Positions 9,439 through 17,921 of a DNA stretch of 64,000 nt are shown piece by piece. The notes below the pieces were generated by a model that searched no databases, had not been told where the DNA came from, and saw nothing but the letters and a program-made list of their open reading frames with translations. Within the stretch, counting starts at the first letter, position 1; each line of letters opens with the position of its first letter. The stretch covers positions 434,001-498,000 of the forward strand of contig NZ_JAKIKU010000003.1 of NCBI RefSeq assembly GCF_023283985.1, given 5' to 3'. Made by a program: the position numbers and the translations under genes. Origin of the DNA: Shewanella electrodiphila (lineage in GTDB: Bacteria > Pseudomonadota > Gammaproteobacteria > Enterobacterales > Shewanellaceae).

Positions 9439-10023
9439 TTATGACATAAAACGCTTTCGAATAAAGTAATCAACGCTAGTGTATCGACCACCACCCATCA
9501 TGAGTAGAGCCAGCAACATAAATAAATAGGTAATGGCAAACTCTATACCATTATTTAAGATAACAAAGTTACCTGAGCTAGTAAGCCATTCATAATTACC
9601 ATGCTGTTGCAAAATTGACTTCGCAGCAGCCAATTTTTCAGCAGATGCGGCAACATTATCATTCGCAAGCCAAGAACTAGCATCAGCAATAGCTAACCAG
9701 CCGTTATCAATATGAACAGCAAATGCCGCAACCAACATGGTAAACATCATTGGAATAGCCACTAATCGAGTCGCTAAACCAACCAATAATAAGAAACCAC
9801 CAAATAACTCAGTACCTGCAGCAAGTGCTGTCATCACCTCAGGCATTGGTAGTCCCAATCCCCAATCTGGATTACCAAACCATGCAGCAGTATCGCTAAA
9901 ATGCGACAATTTATTATAACCAGCCTGCATTAATACCGGCGCAAGATAAATACGTAATGCTAATGGTGCTAAACCTTCAAGGTGTTTTAAAAAATTTAAA
10001 AACTGCTGGTAAAGGTTGGTCAT
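9439..10023 (-). CDS. DoxX-family inner-membrane protein
   Basis: 194 aa, about four transmembrane helices. The first carries LALRIYLAPVLMQAGYNKL, then GLPMPEVMTALAAGTELFGGFLLLVGLATRL, the typical DoxX/DoxD G-rich helix pair, and the protein ends with a basic RKRFMS tail. DoxX relatives are quinone-linked or oxidative-stress-associated membrane proteins; specific function unknown. A periplasm-facing loop of about 45 residues between helices 3 and 4 (around 105-150) is longer than in minimal DoxX proteins. Confidence 0.85.
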   Translation of the reverse strand: MTNLYQQFLNFLKHLEGLAPLALRIYLAPVLMQAGYNKLSHFSDTAAWFGNPDWGLGLPMPEVMTALAAGTELFGGFLLLVGLATRLVAIPMMFTMLVAAFAVHIDNGWLAIADASSWLANDNVAASAEKLAAAKSILQQHGNYEWLTSSGNFVILNNGIEFAITYLFMLLALLMMGGGRYTSVDYFIRKRFMS

Positions 10024-10123
10024 ATTTATTCCTTAAAATATTCATTCATTACGTCAATAGACCAAGCTTAGTCGAAAATTATTTCATCACAGGTAATTAA
10101 AACAGCCTAAAATAGTACCTGAA

Positions 10124-10969
10124 TTATTTTATCTCACTTGAAAGATCACTTAAGTCAGTAATTAGTTCTTCCATTTTACCGGTAAAATGTTGCCTTTGTT
10201 TGGCGGATAAACTGCGATTAATATCAATCACCAATTGACCAAATAATCGAGAATTTTGATCAACATGTTGCTGGTAAACCTCTGACTTTAATTCATCTGG
10301 TGAGGTCATTAATAAACGCATACGTTGTTCTAATAAGCGTTCATCATCACGCATTTCAATCGCTTGTTGAAACTCTCTTAACCATTCAAGTCGATATTCG
10401 AGCCACATATCTAAGGTCGCAATACGCTGTTTATTATACTTTTTAACTAAACTTTGTTGTTCTGTAGATACGCTGCCTAGCCAATCATCAATACGATCTA
10501 ATATCTTCTCATTGGAATCTTCTAATAACTCTTGTTGTGTCTTTCCTGCATACTTTTTGTTTAAGTCTTTATTATCTTGTTTGAGCTGTTCAATCATGCC
10601 ATTGGCTTGTTCATCAGATAAGCTTGCAAGGATGGGTAATAAATCAGGTAGGATAAAGTCGAAAATACGAAACCAGTGAGCCTTTGCATCCGTAACTTGT
10701 TGCTGCCACATTTCGGGCGTCACAGTTTGCGTTTCAATCGCAGTAGAAAGTGTGTTGAGTTGTTGGCTATACCTTAATAATTCATCTTTTTGATGCCAGA
10801 TGAGGAATTTATCTAGTAGAACATCAAATTGTTTTTGCTGACTCTTATCTAAAGTCACATATTCCTCTACCCGCCATTCTATGGCCCAATCAAGAAAAAA
10901 ATAACTAAATTTAGTTGAGCAGCCAACTAAAAATACCACCAGCAATATTGGAACGAATGACTTCTTCAA
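10124..10969 (-). CDS. DUF6279-family lipoprotein
   Basis: 281 aa. A short signal peptide with lipobox (VFLVGCSTKF, Cys at 17) is followed by an all-helical, Gln/Glu-rich body with the family start YFFLDWAIEWRVEEYVTLD. Function unknown; many marine Gammaproteobacteria have one copy. Gap of 44 nt to the upstream ThiK-like gene on the same strand, so it may be the distal gene of the thiamine operon, although nothing in it points to thiamine. Confidence 0.8.
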   Translation of the reverse strand: MKKSFVPILLVVFLVGCSTKFSYFFLDWAIEWRVEEYVTLDKSQQKQFDVLLDKFLIWHQKDELLRYSQQLNTLSTAIETQTVTPEMWQQQVTDAKAHWFRIFDFILPDLLPILASLSDEQANGMIEQLKQDNKDLNKKYAGKTQQELLEDSNEKILDRIDDWLGSVSTEQQSLVKKYNKQRIATLDMWLEYRLEWLREFQQAIEMRDDERLLEQRMRLLMTSPDELKSEVYQQHVDQNSRLFGQLVIDINRSLSAKQRQHFTGKMEELITDLSDLSSEIK

Positions 10970-11013
10970 CGGACGTTCTCCTTAATCTTGGCTATTGATT
11001 AAGAATAATAGCC

Positions 11014-12099
11014 TTATGATATTAAAGATAGGTATTTGTTGAATAACGTAAAATATGAAGCTTTTACCTCAGCAATATCTGTCAGCTTGTTACCTACAAT
11101 CGGTACTTCAACTTCCATTCCCGTGTCTTCAACCTCTGTTCCTGCCATCATTAGTGCCCAAGCGGCAGCAAACATCCAAAAACAATTAATGATTTGCCTT
11201 ACATACTGGCTAGCGCCAGCTTTAAGATTTGGTTGCTCAGCAAAATATTGTTTACATAAGCTGGTCACTTGATGCGAAGTTAATTGGTGAGTTGTCAAAA
11301 CAGAGGCCAAATCAAACATTGGGTGACTGGCCGCACAATATTCAAAATCAATGCATTGCAATTTATCATCGCAAAACAACAAATTATAGGGTGATAAATC
11401 TCGATGGCAAAACTGAGGAGCTATCAAGCATGATTCCAAATCAGCCAACCAAGCATTCATCTCAACTTGTCGTTGCTTTAACTGTCTGAACGAACTCTGC
11501 CATTGTTGATTTTTTTCAACTTGAGAAATGGTTGTTAAAGACTCGAGGTAAACTTGCCATTGCTGCGTTAAGCTGATGACTCTAGGTGGCAAAGGTAGCC
11601 TTGATAACTCGCAGAGTAATGTTAACAGGTGCTCAACGGGGTCAAGTGCTTGTTGTTGCTTATTTTTTAATAGCGTTTGATCCTCTGCGGATTGAGATAT
11701 TGGATTTAGATGAAAAACAGAATTAACCGGGCGTTCTCGGGAATTAAAGCCGTATTCAGAGTATATAGATGACCAATCAAACCTATCTTGCTTAATAAAT
11801 TCGCTCAAATAAAACTGTTTATTAGCACTTTTCCAGATCAGCTTTGGCGCTAATTTAACTGCTTCAACCATCTGCCAGCAAATGACTTCATTGTCTCTAT
11901 CACACCATTGTTGAACATTTTTATTATCACGCAGCACCCAATCTTGATGAAGCATGTGGAGCCGATAATTACTATTGCTTAAACCAGCAGATAGCTTAGT
12001 GACGCCAATACAATGTGAACTTATCTCATTCACTAAATTAGACGGCAGTAGTCTTTGAAATGATGCAGGCAATACAGACCAAGGATTAAATTTTTTCAT
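11014..12099 (-). CDS. ThiK-like aminoglycoside/choline-kinase-fold phosphotransferase (probable thiamine kinase)
   Basis: 361 aa. The catalytic core of the APH/ChoK fold is visible: SAGLSNSNYRL (nucleotide loop) near residue 38, Brenner motif FCHRDLSPYNLLF near residue 232 and CIDFEYCAA (metal-binding Asp) near residue 252. It sits in an operon with a TPP-riboswitch-controlled TonB receptor, a YkoF-like protein and PnuT. Phosphorylating imported thiamine to trap it in the cytoplasm is therefore the most likely role. It is longer than E. coli ThiK (274 aa), with an insert around residues 125-165 rich in Gln and Asn. Substrate is inferred from context. Confidence 0.8.
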   Translation of the reverse strand: MKKFNPWSVLPASFQRLLPSNLVNEISSHCIGVTKLSAGLSNSNYRLHMLHQDWVLRDNKNVQQWCDRDNEVICWQMVEAVKLAPKLIWKSANKQFYLSEFIKQDRFDWSSIYSEYGFNSRERPVNSVFHLNPISQSAEDQTLLKNKQQQALDPVEHLLTLLCELSRLPLPPRVISLTQQWQVYLESLTTISQVEKNQQWQSSFRQLKQRQVEMNAWLADLESCLIAPQFCHRDLSPYNLLFCDDKLQCIDFEYCAASHPMFDLASVLTTHQLTSHQVTSLCKQYFAEQPNLKAGASQYVRQIINCFWMFAAAWALMMAGTEVEDTGMEVEVPIVGNKLTDIAEVKASYFTLFNKYLSLIS

Positions 12100-12178
12100 C
12101 TATTTCTGCATTTTAGTTCAGGCTCCACTCTTGCTCCATTCTGGCTCCATTCTGGCTTTAAAGTCATTCTAAACGCCT

Positions 12179-12829
12179 TTATTTTGCTAGAGATAAATTA
12201 ACGTCAAGGTTATCTTGCTGCATTTTCTTGCGCCACATGAAATAACCACTGACAGCCATGAACAGATATAAAATAAGTAAACCAGATGTGAGCATCAAGC
12301 CTTTCTGTAAGTATAAATAAATCGATAATGAATTAATCACCATCCAGTAATACCAATTCTCAATGACCTTTTTCGCCACTAGATAGGTTGTCATCACAGC
12401 AAAGCATGTCGTTAATGCATCAAGATAAGGAAACGAAGCTGAGGTATTCGTTGCCATTAAATAACCTACGACTAGAGAGATTATGCTTGTAACGGCAATA
12501 ATTATTAGATGTGTCTTCAGTGACCAACTGATAATGGGAGAAGCCGTGTTGTGGACATCGCTGGCACCATAACGCCACAACCAAAAACCATAAATAGCCA
12601 TTGCCATGTAATATACATTCAACAATGACTCCATCAATAATGAGACTTTCCAAAACAACACGGTGTAAATTGCCGTACTGACAAATGCTGCAGCCCAGCA
12701 CCAGATATTAGTTCTCATGGCGAGAACTAAATATGCGATGGCCAATATGACAGCAACCGCCTCCCAGCCAGTCATAGCGGTGGCTTCAGCGATGGCCGTT
12801 TGTATTGATTGAAAAATCTCAGCAAGCAT
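12179..12829 (-). CDS. pnuT: PnuC-family thiamine transporter PnuT
   Basis: 216 aa with seven or so transmembrane helices of the PnuC/SWEET-like fold (MTGWEAVAVILAIAYLVLAMRTNIWCW at the N-terminus, YYMAMAIYGFWLWRYG, ENWYYWMVINSLSIYLY). PnuC proteins import nicotinamide riboside, but members in TPP-riboswitch operons import thiamine (PnuT). It lies between the YkoF-like gene and the kinase gene, all on one strand with gaps of 42 and 79 nt. The kinase would trap the substrate, since PnuC-type carriers are facilitators. No convincing Shine-Dalgarno is visible. Confidence 0.88.
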   Translation of the reverse strand: MLAEIFQSIQTAIAEATAMTGWEAVAVILAIAYLVLAMRTNIWCWAAAFVSTAIYTVLFWKVSLLMESLLNVYYMAMAIYGFWLWRYGASDVHNTASPIISWSLKTHLIIIAVTSIISLVVGYLMATNTSASFPYLDALTTCFAVMTTYLVAKKVIENWYYWMVINSLSIYLYLQKGLMLTSGLLILYLFMAVSGYFMWRKKMQQDNLDVNLSLAK

Positions 12830-12871
12830 AATAAGGCGCTTCTTTTTCTATATTGAGCGAATTAACAAGTT

Positions 12872-13132
12872 TTATTCTGTATGGCTTAAATCTAATTCGC
12901 CACCGATAAACTTACATACAAAAACAGCCTTGCCCCACTTTTGATGGGCGGCTTCCATTTCAACCGCAAGCATTGACATCACATCTGCATATTCGCCACA
13001 GATTTGTGTTGCCATCGCATTGGTTTTTCTTTCAATGTTTGAATAGCTATCAACACGACCAATAAACCATTTAATCGGATCTAAATAGTTTTCGTTAAAT
13101 GGATACATACTGATTTCAGCAGTTAATTTCAT
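12872..13132 (-). CDS. YkoF/MTH1187-like small thiamine-binding protein
   Basis: 86 aa, a single ferredoxin-like domain of the MTH1187/YkoF superfamily: LTAEISMYPFNENYLDPIK at the start, TQICGEYADVM in the middle and GKAVFVCKFIGGELDL at the end. YkoF itself is two such domains and binds thiamine or HMP. The position between the riboswitch-controlled receptor and PnuT supports a thiamine-related role, perhaps as a cytosolic carrier. No signal peptide. A TAAGGA lies upstream of the ATG. Confidence 0.8.
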   Translation of the reverse strand: MKLTAEISMYPFNENYLDPIKWFIGRVDSYSNIERKTNAMATQICGEYADVMSMLAVEMEAAHQKWGKAVFVCKFIGGELDLSHTE

Positions 13133-13161
13133 CAGGAATTCCTTAGGTACGTCTCAATTAA

Positions 13162-13198
13162 AAATACCGCCATAGTCTAGCAAGTTATGGCGGTATTT
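13162..13198 (-). terminator. Hairpin between the thiamine TonB receptor and downstream operon genes
   Basis: AAATACCGCCATA and its exact complement TATGGCGGTATTT form a 13-bp stem with an 11-nt loop, followed on the minus strand by a T-rich run. It has terminator form yet lies inside the apparent operon, so it may attenuate expression of the YkoF-like, pnuT and kinase genes relative to the receptor. Confidence 0.7.
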
Positions 13199-13280
13199 CA
13201 CTGAAATACGTTGTAAAAATATATTGTTAAAACTATTGTAATTATTAAAGAAAATGATCTTTAACGATTACTCATTAACG

Positions 13281-15467
13281 CTACATAAACTTCACATCAA
13301 GGGTAATACCTAATTGACGAGGGTCGCCATAACGAACGTATTGTTTGTCAGCCCAATCTAAATCTGGCTCGTTGCCAAAGTAGAAACCTCTTACACCATA
13401 TTGCTCATCAAATAAATTCCTGCCCCACAGGTATGCTGACCACATTTGTGACTCATAGCCAATGCGAGCATTGAAGATAGTATAAGCATCGGACTTTGAT
13501 TCATTACTGTCTGAGTAATAAAAATCACTTTTGCCACTCGCATTAAGGTTAGTAAACCAACCTGAATCACTGACATAACTCATACCAGCACTATAGGTAA
13601 AGTTAGGCGCATGCGCTTGGTCACGACCTGTCAAATCAATCACGTTGCCATACTTATCGTTATATTGATAATCACCGTATTCAGTTTCTAACCAACCAAC
13701 ACTGCCATAAAACTGAATATTATCTGTCGCATAGTATTTAAAATCAGCTTCTGCACCGTAATTTTTGGCGCTGCCTGCATTTTCTGTATACAGAATAAAG
13801 CGCTGCTGATCATCTGGATCTTGTTGTGACGCTGATACTTGCTGGTTTTGACGGTCCATATAAAATAACGCCATATTCGTCGCAACCACACCATCTAACC
13901 AAGATGACTTAAGACCTAATTCGTAGTTATATAAGATTTCAGTATCGAACTCTTTTTTATCAGCCAATTCCGGTGGTAATGTCATGTTAAAACCACCAGC
14001 TTTATATCCTCTCGCGATTCTGAAATAAGCATTATGATCTTGGTTTAAGCTTTTCGAAATCGCTAAATGACCGCCCCACATATTCTCTGTTGGGTCGAAC
14101 TCATCGCCGTTGCTATCGCTGTATTCACTTTCTCGGCGTTCTAAACGCACACCAGCAGAAAAGACATAACCGTCGCCAAACTGGGTATCTGTTTGAGCAA
14201 AAACAGCATAATTGGTTGCTTCATATTCAGATTGTAAAACCTCGTCAGGCCAGCCGTTATATTCAGAATATAAATCATTATCTTCTTTTAGATTCATGCC
14301 ATATAAACCCACTAACCAATCAGTTGAATCATTAAAGATTCGACCCGCTTCGTTTGAACTGATCCTAAACTCTTGTGAAATAGTTTTACGATCGCCTTGT
14401 TTATCCCATGTGTAATCGTAAACACACGGCTCAGTGCCAATAACAGCCCAGCTGTCATCATAGGCTGGACATTCTTTAGATGCCCAATATTCAGGGTTAG
14501 CCCAGTCACCGTCATAATTATGATGATGATCAGTTTGCGCATATGAGGTTAACGAGGTGAGTTCAAATTTTTCGAACTGAGAGAAAATAGCTTTTAAACC
14601 TACACCTGTGGTTTTTTGAGCATCAACACCTGGTGCATCTGTGATGGTTTCAAAGCCGTTGTTATCCAGTGTCCAAGCATCATAACCATTATCAAAGTTC
14701 GCGTGTAATAGGGTTAAATCGAATTGGACATCATCAGATGCGTACCAGCGCAGTTTAGCTCTAGCCGTAAACTCGTCGCGGGCATTGGTATCTTCACGTT
14801 CAAGGTAAGTATTATCGCGGTAACCATTTTGAGAATGCTGCTCTAGAGAAACGCGATAAAGTAATTTTCCTGAATCAGAAATTGGACCAGAGCTGAAACC
14901 GGAGAATGTCTGTAAGTCGTCGTCGCCCATTGATACTTGCGCGCCATGTTCAAACACATCTGTAGGGTCATTACTTTTTAAATAAATCAAACCTGCTAAC
15001 GCATTGGCACCGTATTGCGTACCTTGAGGCCCGCGCAAGACTTCAACTTGTTGCATGTCGTACATGCTCGAAACCATGCCAATACCAGACAAGTCGATAT
15101 CATCAACAATAAAACCAACCGATGAATTAGGTGCGCCTTGATACTCTTCTTGTTCACCCACACCACGGATTTGGAAATATTTAGGGCGAGAGCTGCCACC
15201 AGACCAGTTAAAGTTAGCAATGGAGTTCAAAACGTCTTCAAAATGTTGAGCGCCTTCATCTTGCAATTGTTGACTGTCAATTACGGTGACACTAGATGGC
15301 GCTTTTTCAAGTTCTATACTGCTAAAATCAGCATTAACAACAATCACTTCCATTTTTTCAGCGTCGGGAGCAACGCGTTCGATATTTTCTGTTTGAGCAA
15401 CAGCGGAAGTTGATAAAGCAGCGAGAATGGCTATCGCAACAGGCGATTTAGATTTTAATAAAGACAT
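13281..15467 (-). CDS. TonB-dependent outer-membrane receptor, TPP-riboswitch controlled (probable thiamine receptor)
   Basis: 728 aa. Signal peptide (AILAALSTSAVAQTE), plug domain from about residue 45 (IELEKAPSSVTVIDSQQLQDEG, QQVEVLRGPQGTQYGANALAGL) and a 22-strand barrel ending in an aromatic-type terminal strand (LGITLDVKFM). Energised by TonB-ExbBD. The TPP riboswitch directly upstream and PnuT downstream point to thiamine or a thiamine derivative as ligand. The sequence alone looks like a general siderophore-type receptor. GAGGT lies 3-7 nt before the ATG. Confidence 0.9.
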   Translation of the reverse strand: MSLLKSKSPVAIAILAALSTSAVAQTENIERVAPDAEKMEVIVVNADFSSIELEKAPSSVTVIDSQQLQDEGAQHFEDVLNSIANFNWSGGSSRPKYFQIRGVGEQEEYQGAPNSSVGFIVDDIDLSGIGMVSSMYDMQQVEVLRGPQGTQYGANALAGLIYLKSNDPTDVFEHGAQVSMGDDDLQTFSGFSSGPISDSGKLLYRVSLEQHSQNGYRDNTYLEREDTNARDEFTARAKLRWYASDDVQFDLTLLHANFDNGYDAWTLDNNGFETITDAPGVDAQKTTGVGLKAIFSQFEKFELTSLTSYAQTDHHHNYDGDWANPEYWASKECPAYDDSWAVIGTEPCVYDYTWDKQGDRKTISQEFRISSNEAGRIFNDSTDWLVGLYGMNLKEDNDLYSEYNGWPDEVLQSEYEATNYAVFAQTDTQFGDGYVFSAGVRLERRESEYSDSNGDEFDPTENMWGGHLAISKSLNQDHNAYFRIARGYKAGGFNMTLPPELADKKEFDTEILYNYELGLKSSWLDGVVATNMALFYMDRQNQQVSASQQDPDDQQRFILYTENAGSAKNYGAEADFKYYATDNIQFYGSVGWLETEYGDYQYNDKYGNVIDLTGRDQAHAPNFTYSAGMSYVSDSGWFTNLNASGKSDFYYSDSNESKSDAYTIFNARIGYESQMWSAYLWGRNLFDEQYGVRGFYFGNEPDLDWADKQYVRYGDPRQLGITLDVKFM

Positions 15468-15596
15468 AGGACCTCAAATAATAATTTTGAGATCCGGCAA
15501 GCATAGCGAATGAGTGATGTGCATCTGTGACAAACGGGTCTTATGTGCGTTGTGCTAACCGCGCTATCGTAACTGTGTTGTCGTAAATAAATGCAG

Positions 15597-15690
15597 CCTA
15601 TTCCTACGCCGGTATGAGCCGGATCAGGTTCTAAGGGTTTGTCATTAGACATCTCAGTTAGCTCATTAATGAGCTAACACCCCTTGGCGA
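15597..15690 (-). promoter_or_regulatory. TPP riboswitch (THI element)
   Basis: Read on the minus strand, the conserved blocks are in order: AAGGGGTG, a variable P3 hairpin (TTAGCTCAT/ATGAGCTAA), CTGAGA, then ACCCTTAGAACCTGATC and GGCTCATACCGGCGTAGG. These are the HMP- and pyrophosphate-sensing cores of the THI-box aptamer. It ends about 130 nt before the TonB receptor start. TPP binding would be expected to lower expression of the receptor and the downstream salvage genes. Confidence 0.97.
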
Positions 15691-15798
15691 GGCGGATTAT
15701 AAACGATTCAACTTAAGTACGACACTATTACCGTGAACTTTTCATTAACTATTTAAGTACAAATTTGTATCACACAGCAATAAAAAATATATAGCGAT

Positions 15799-15826
15799 AA
15801 AAAAACACCCAATTAGGGTGTTTTTA
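15799..15826 (-). terminator. Terminator after ycfL
   Basis: AAAAAACACCC-aatta-GGGTGTTTTT. It lies 17 nt past the ycfL stop codon and insulates ycfL from the riboswitch region. Confidence 0.8.
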
Positions 15827-15842
15827 ATACTCAAAATACAGA

Positions 15843-16232
15843 TTAGTTAGAGAATGCTTTACGCACGTAAACATCAAAACGTGTCGCATTGGCATTAGGC
15901 GCTAACGCTGTTACTTGCATTTGCTGTTTGCCATGTAACTTTAACGACTTCCAACTTGTGGCCTCATCTTCGATAGTAAAACCGCTGACATCATACCAAG
16001 TGAACTTATATTGTAGGCGTAAATCGCTGCCAACTTGGCTCATAATAAGTGCTGAACCTTGTAGCAAGTCCCCTTGAGTACGTACTCTAACTTGCTCAAC
16101 GGCAACTTCTTGACCAAATGAGTAATTATCCACTCTCGTGACACCATTTGAACCCGCTGAAACCCCTGCTGTGTGATTGGCACAAGCAGACATCATTAAT
16201 ACTAATGTTACAACAACGATAGACAGTTTCAT
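15843..16232 (-). CDS. ycfL: YcfL-family lipoprotein (DUF1425)
   Basis: 129 aa. Lipoprotein signal with lipobox MMSACA (Cys at 17), then a single beta-rich domain with the family pattern LRLQYKFTWYDVSGFTIEDEATSWKSL (within residues 69-96) and a terminal ARFDVYVRKA. In E. coli, ycfL lies directly after hinT; here a thioesterase gene separates them, so the neighbourhood is partly conserved and supports the call. Function unknown. Confidence 0.85.
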   Translation of the reverse strand: MKLSIVVVTLVLMMSACANHTAGVSAGSNGVTRVDNYSFGQEVAVEQVRVRTQGDLLQGSALIMSQVGSDLRLQYKFTWYDVSGFTIEDEATSWKSLKLHGKQQMQVTALAPNANATRFDVYVRKAFSN

Positions 16233-16256
16233 GATTGTTCCTCTGGGTACTATTTT

Positions 16257-16282
16257 CTTATTAAGAATACTTATTAAGAATA
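16257..16282. repeat. Perfect 13-bp tandem duplication
   Basis: CTTATTAAGAATA occurs twice in a row upstream of ycfL, between it and the thioesterase gene. Short slippage-type duplication. Confidence 0.8.
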
Positions 16283-16314
16283 CTGTAAAAAATGGCTTAT
16301 GTTTAATTTACACT

Positions 16315-17349
16315 TTATTGGTCTAATAAAAAATGGGCTCTAGCTGTTGCTATCAACTGCTTTCTATTCGTTTGCCAACAATTTATCGTTACGTGGGCGA
16401 CTCTGCGCCCCTGACGAGTAATTTTACACTCTGCAAAGGTATCTTGGTGTAAGCCAGCACGTAAGTAATCAATTGAGAAGTCAATGATCTTAGGTACCTT
16501 CTTCGCCTGCATAAATACCATTAATTGCACAATCGCCGACATTTCCATAAAGCCCGCGATAACACCGCCATGGATGGCAGGTAAAATAGGGTTACCGATA
16601 TTGTCGTCTTTTTGTGGCAATTTAAACACCATTTCATCACCGAAACGGTTAACACTCATGCCAATAAATTGCGTGTACGGCACTTTTGCCAGCAGATAAC
16701 TGTAATCATTAAGATCAATAGCACGCTTTACAATATCATGAACGTTTAATTCATCGTCAACGAGTACTTCGCTGTCAGTTTTTGAAGAAGTGCCAGTACT
16801 AAGGTTTTTATTAACAGCGAGCTCATCGCTGGTGCTAGTGTCTCCCATTAATGCTTGGCGGAATTCTTCGCCGACCATTTCTGGACTTATTCGCATAAAA
16901 GAACCAACAGCATGAGCAATAGGATCATCAACACTATCTTGATAAGCAATGGCTCTTGTAAAAGCAACGTTGGCTGATAAACGATAACACTCAGCAATCG
17001 CATAAAGTGGCTTATCAGGTTCAGCGGGTTTCATATAGTCAACACGCAAATCCAAAGTTGGCGATATCTCTAGAGACTCATATTTAGCTAAAATTGCACT
17101 CACAACCGACGTACCTGATGCCGTGTCGATTAACGTAGTTACCACACCACCATGGATAACTCCGGTATCAGGATCACCAATAATATCTTGGCTGTATGGC
17201 AGTTCGAGTAAAACATGATGCTCACTCGCCTCAAGTACACTGATGTTCAGGCGGCGACATTGGGCTAACTGGTTCACGAAACGAGTCGCCACTTGCGTTA
17301 GCGGAAAAAATTCACTGTTTATTTTCATTGGGTTAGAACTATCCTGCAT
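16315..17349 (-). CDS. Double hot-dog (PaaI-like) acyl-CoA thioesterase
   Basis: 344 aa, two PaaI-type hot-dog domains in one chain. Domain 1 (about residues 12-160) carries [20 protein letters not shown]; domain 2 (about 210-340) carries [21 protein letters not shown]. Both keep the HGG element of the catalytic loop, but the acidic catalytic residue differs (D in the first, E in the second). A linker rich in Ser, Thr and Asp joins them (around 170-195). Predicted cytosolic thioesterase of unknown acyl specificity. The start overlaps the hinT stop by 11 nt, so the genes are translationally coupled. Confidence 0.85.
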   Translation of the reverse strand: MQDSSNPMKINSEFFPLTQVATRFVNQLAQCRRLNISVLEASEHHVLLELPYSQDIIGDPDTGVIHGGVVTTLIDTASGTSVVSAILAKYESLEISPTLDLRVDYMKPAEPDKPLYAIAECYRLSANVAFTRAIAYQDSVDDPIAHAVGSFMRISPEMVGEEFRQALMGDTSTSDELAVNKNLSTGTSSKTDSEVLVDDELNVHDIVKRAIDLNDYSYLLAKVPYTQFIGMSVNRFGDEMVFKLPQKDDNIGNPILPAIHGGVIAGFMEMSAIVQLMVFMQAKKVPKIIDFSIDYLRAGLHQDTFAECKITRQGRRVAHVTINCWQTNRKQLIATARAHFLLDQ

Positions 17350-17695
17350 GATTAAGCATTGAACCTAACGGTTTGCCGCCTACTAGATGCATGTGGATAT
17401 GATAAACCTCTTGGCCACCATGCTTATTGCAATTCATGATTAAACGATATCCGTCTTCAGCTATCCCCGCTTCATCAGCAAGCTTTGCCGCAACAGACAT
17501 CATGCGTCCTAAAGCTAACTCATCGGACGCTTTGATATCGTTAGTCGTTGGAATAAGGTGATTGGGGATAATTAAAATATGCGTTGGAGCTTGCGGGGAA
17601 ATATCACGAAAAGCAGTCACCAACTCGTCTTGAAATAAAATATCCGCAGGAATTTCGCGGCGAATAATTTTACTAAAAATGGTTTCTTCGGCCAT
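17339..17695 (-). CDS. hinT: HIT-family purine nucleoside phosphoramidase HinT
   Basis: 118 aa. The histidine triad motif HIHMHLVGG is near the C-terminus (residue about 100), and the N-terminal [19 protein letters not shown] is typical of HinT. It hydrolyses adenosine 5'-phosphoramidates and similar compounds. Length matches E. coli HinT (119 aa). First gene of a hinT-thioesterase-ycfL set. Confidence 0.96.
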   Translation of the reverse strand: MAEETIFSKIIRREIPADILFQDELVTAFRDISPQAPTHILIIPNHLIPTTNDIKASDELALGRMMSVAAKLADEAGIAEDGYRLIMNCNKHGGQEVYHIHMHLVGGKPLGSMLNHAG

Positions 17696-17921
17696 GGGTA
17701 ATCATCCTTATCGTTATTTGTGAGGTGAACTTTACTATAGAGCGCGCCAACTAGATTATCTTATAGTATCAACTACGACCTTTGTCACTCCAGTAAATGT
17801 ACATTTTAGATTTTGTCGTCTTGTACATATGCATTTGCACATTGGCAGTGATTTTGGCAGCATTGTGGTTCTTCTAGCTCGCATTTCTTTTTAGCAACAC
17901 CAACTTATTTGGAAATTGTTC

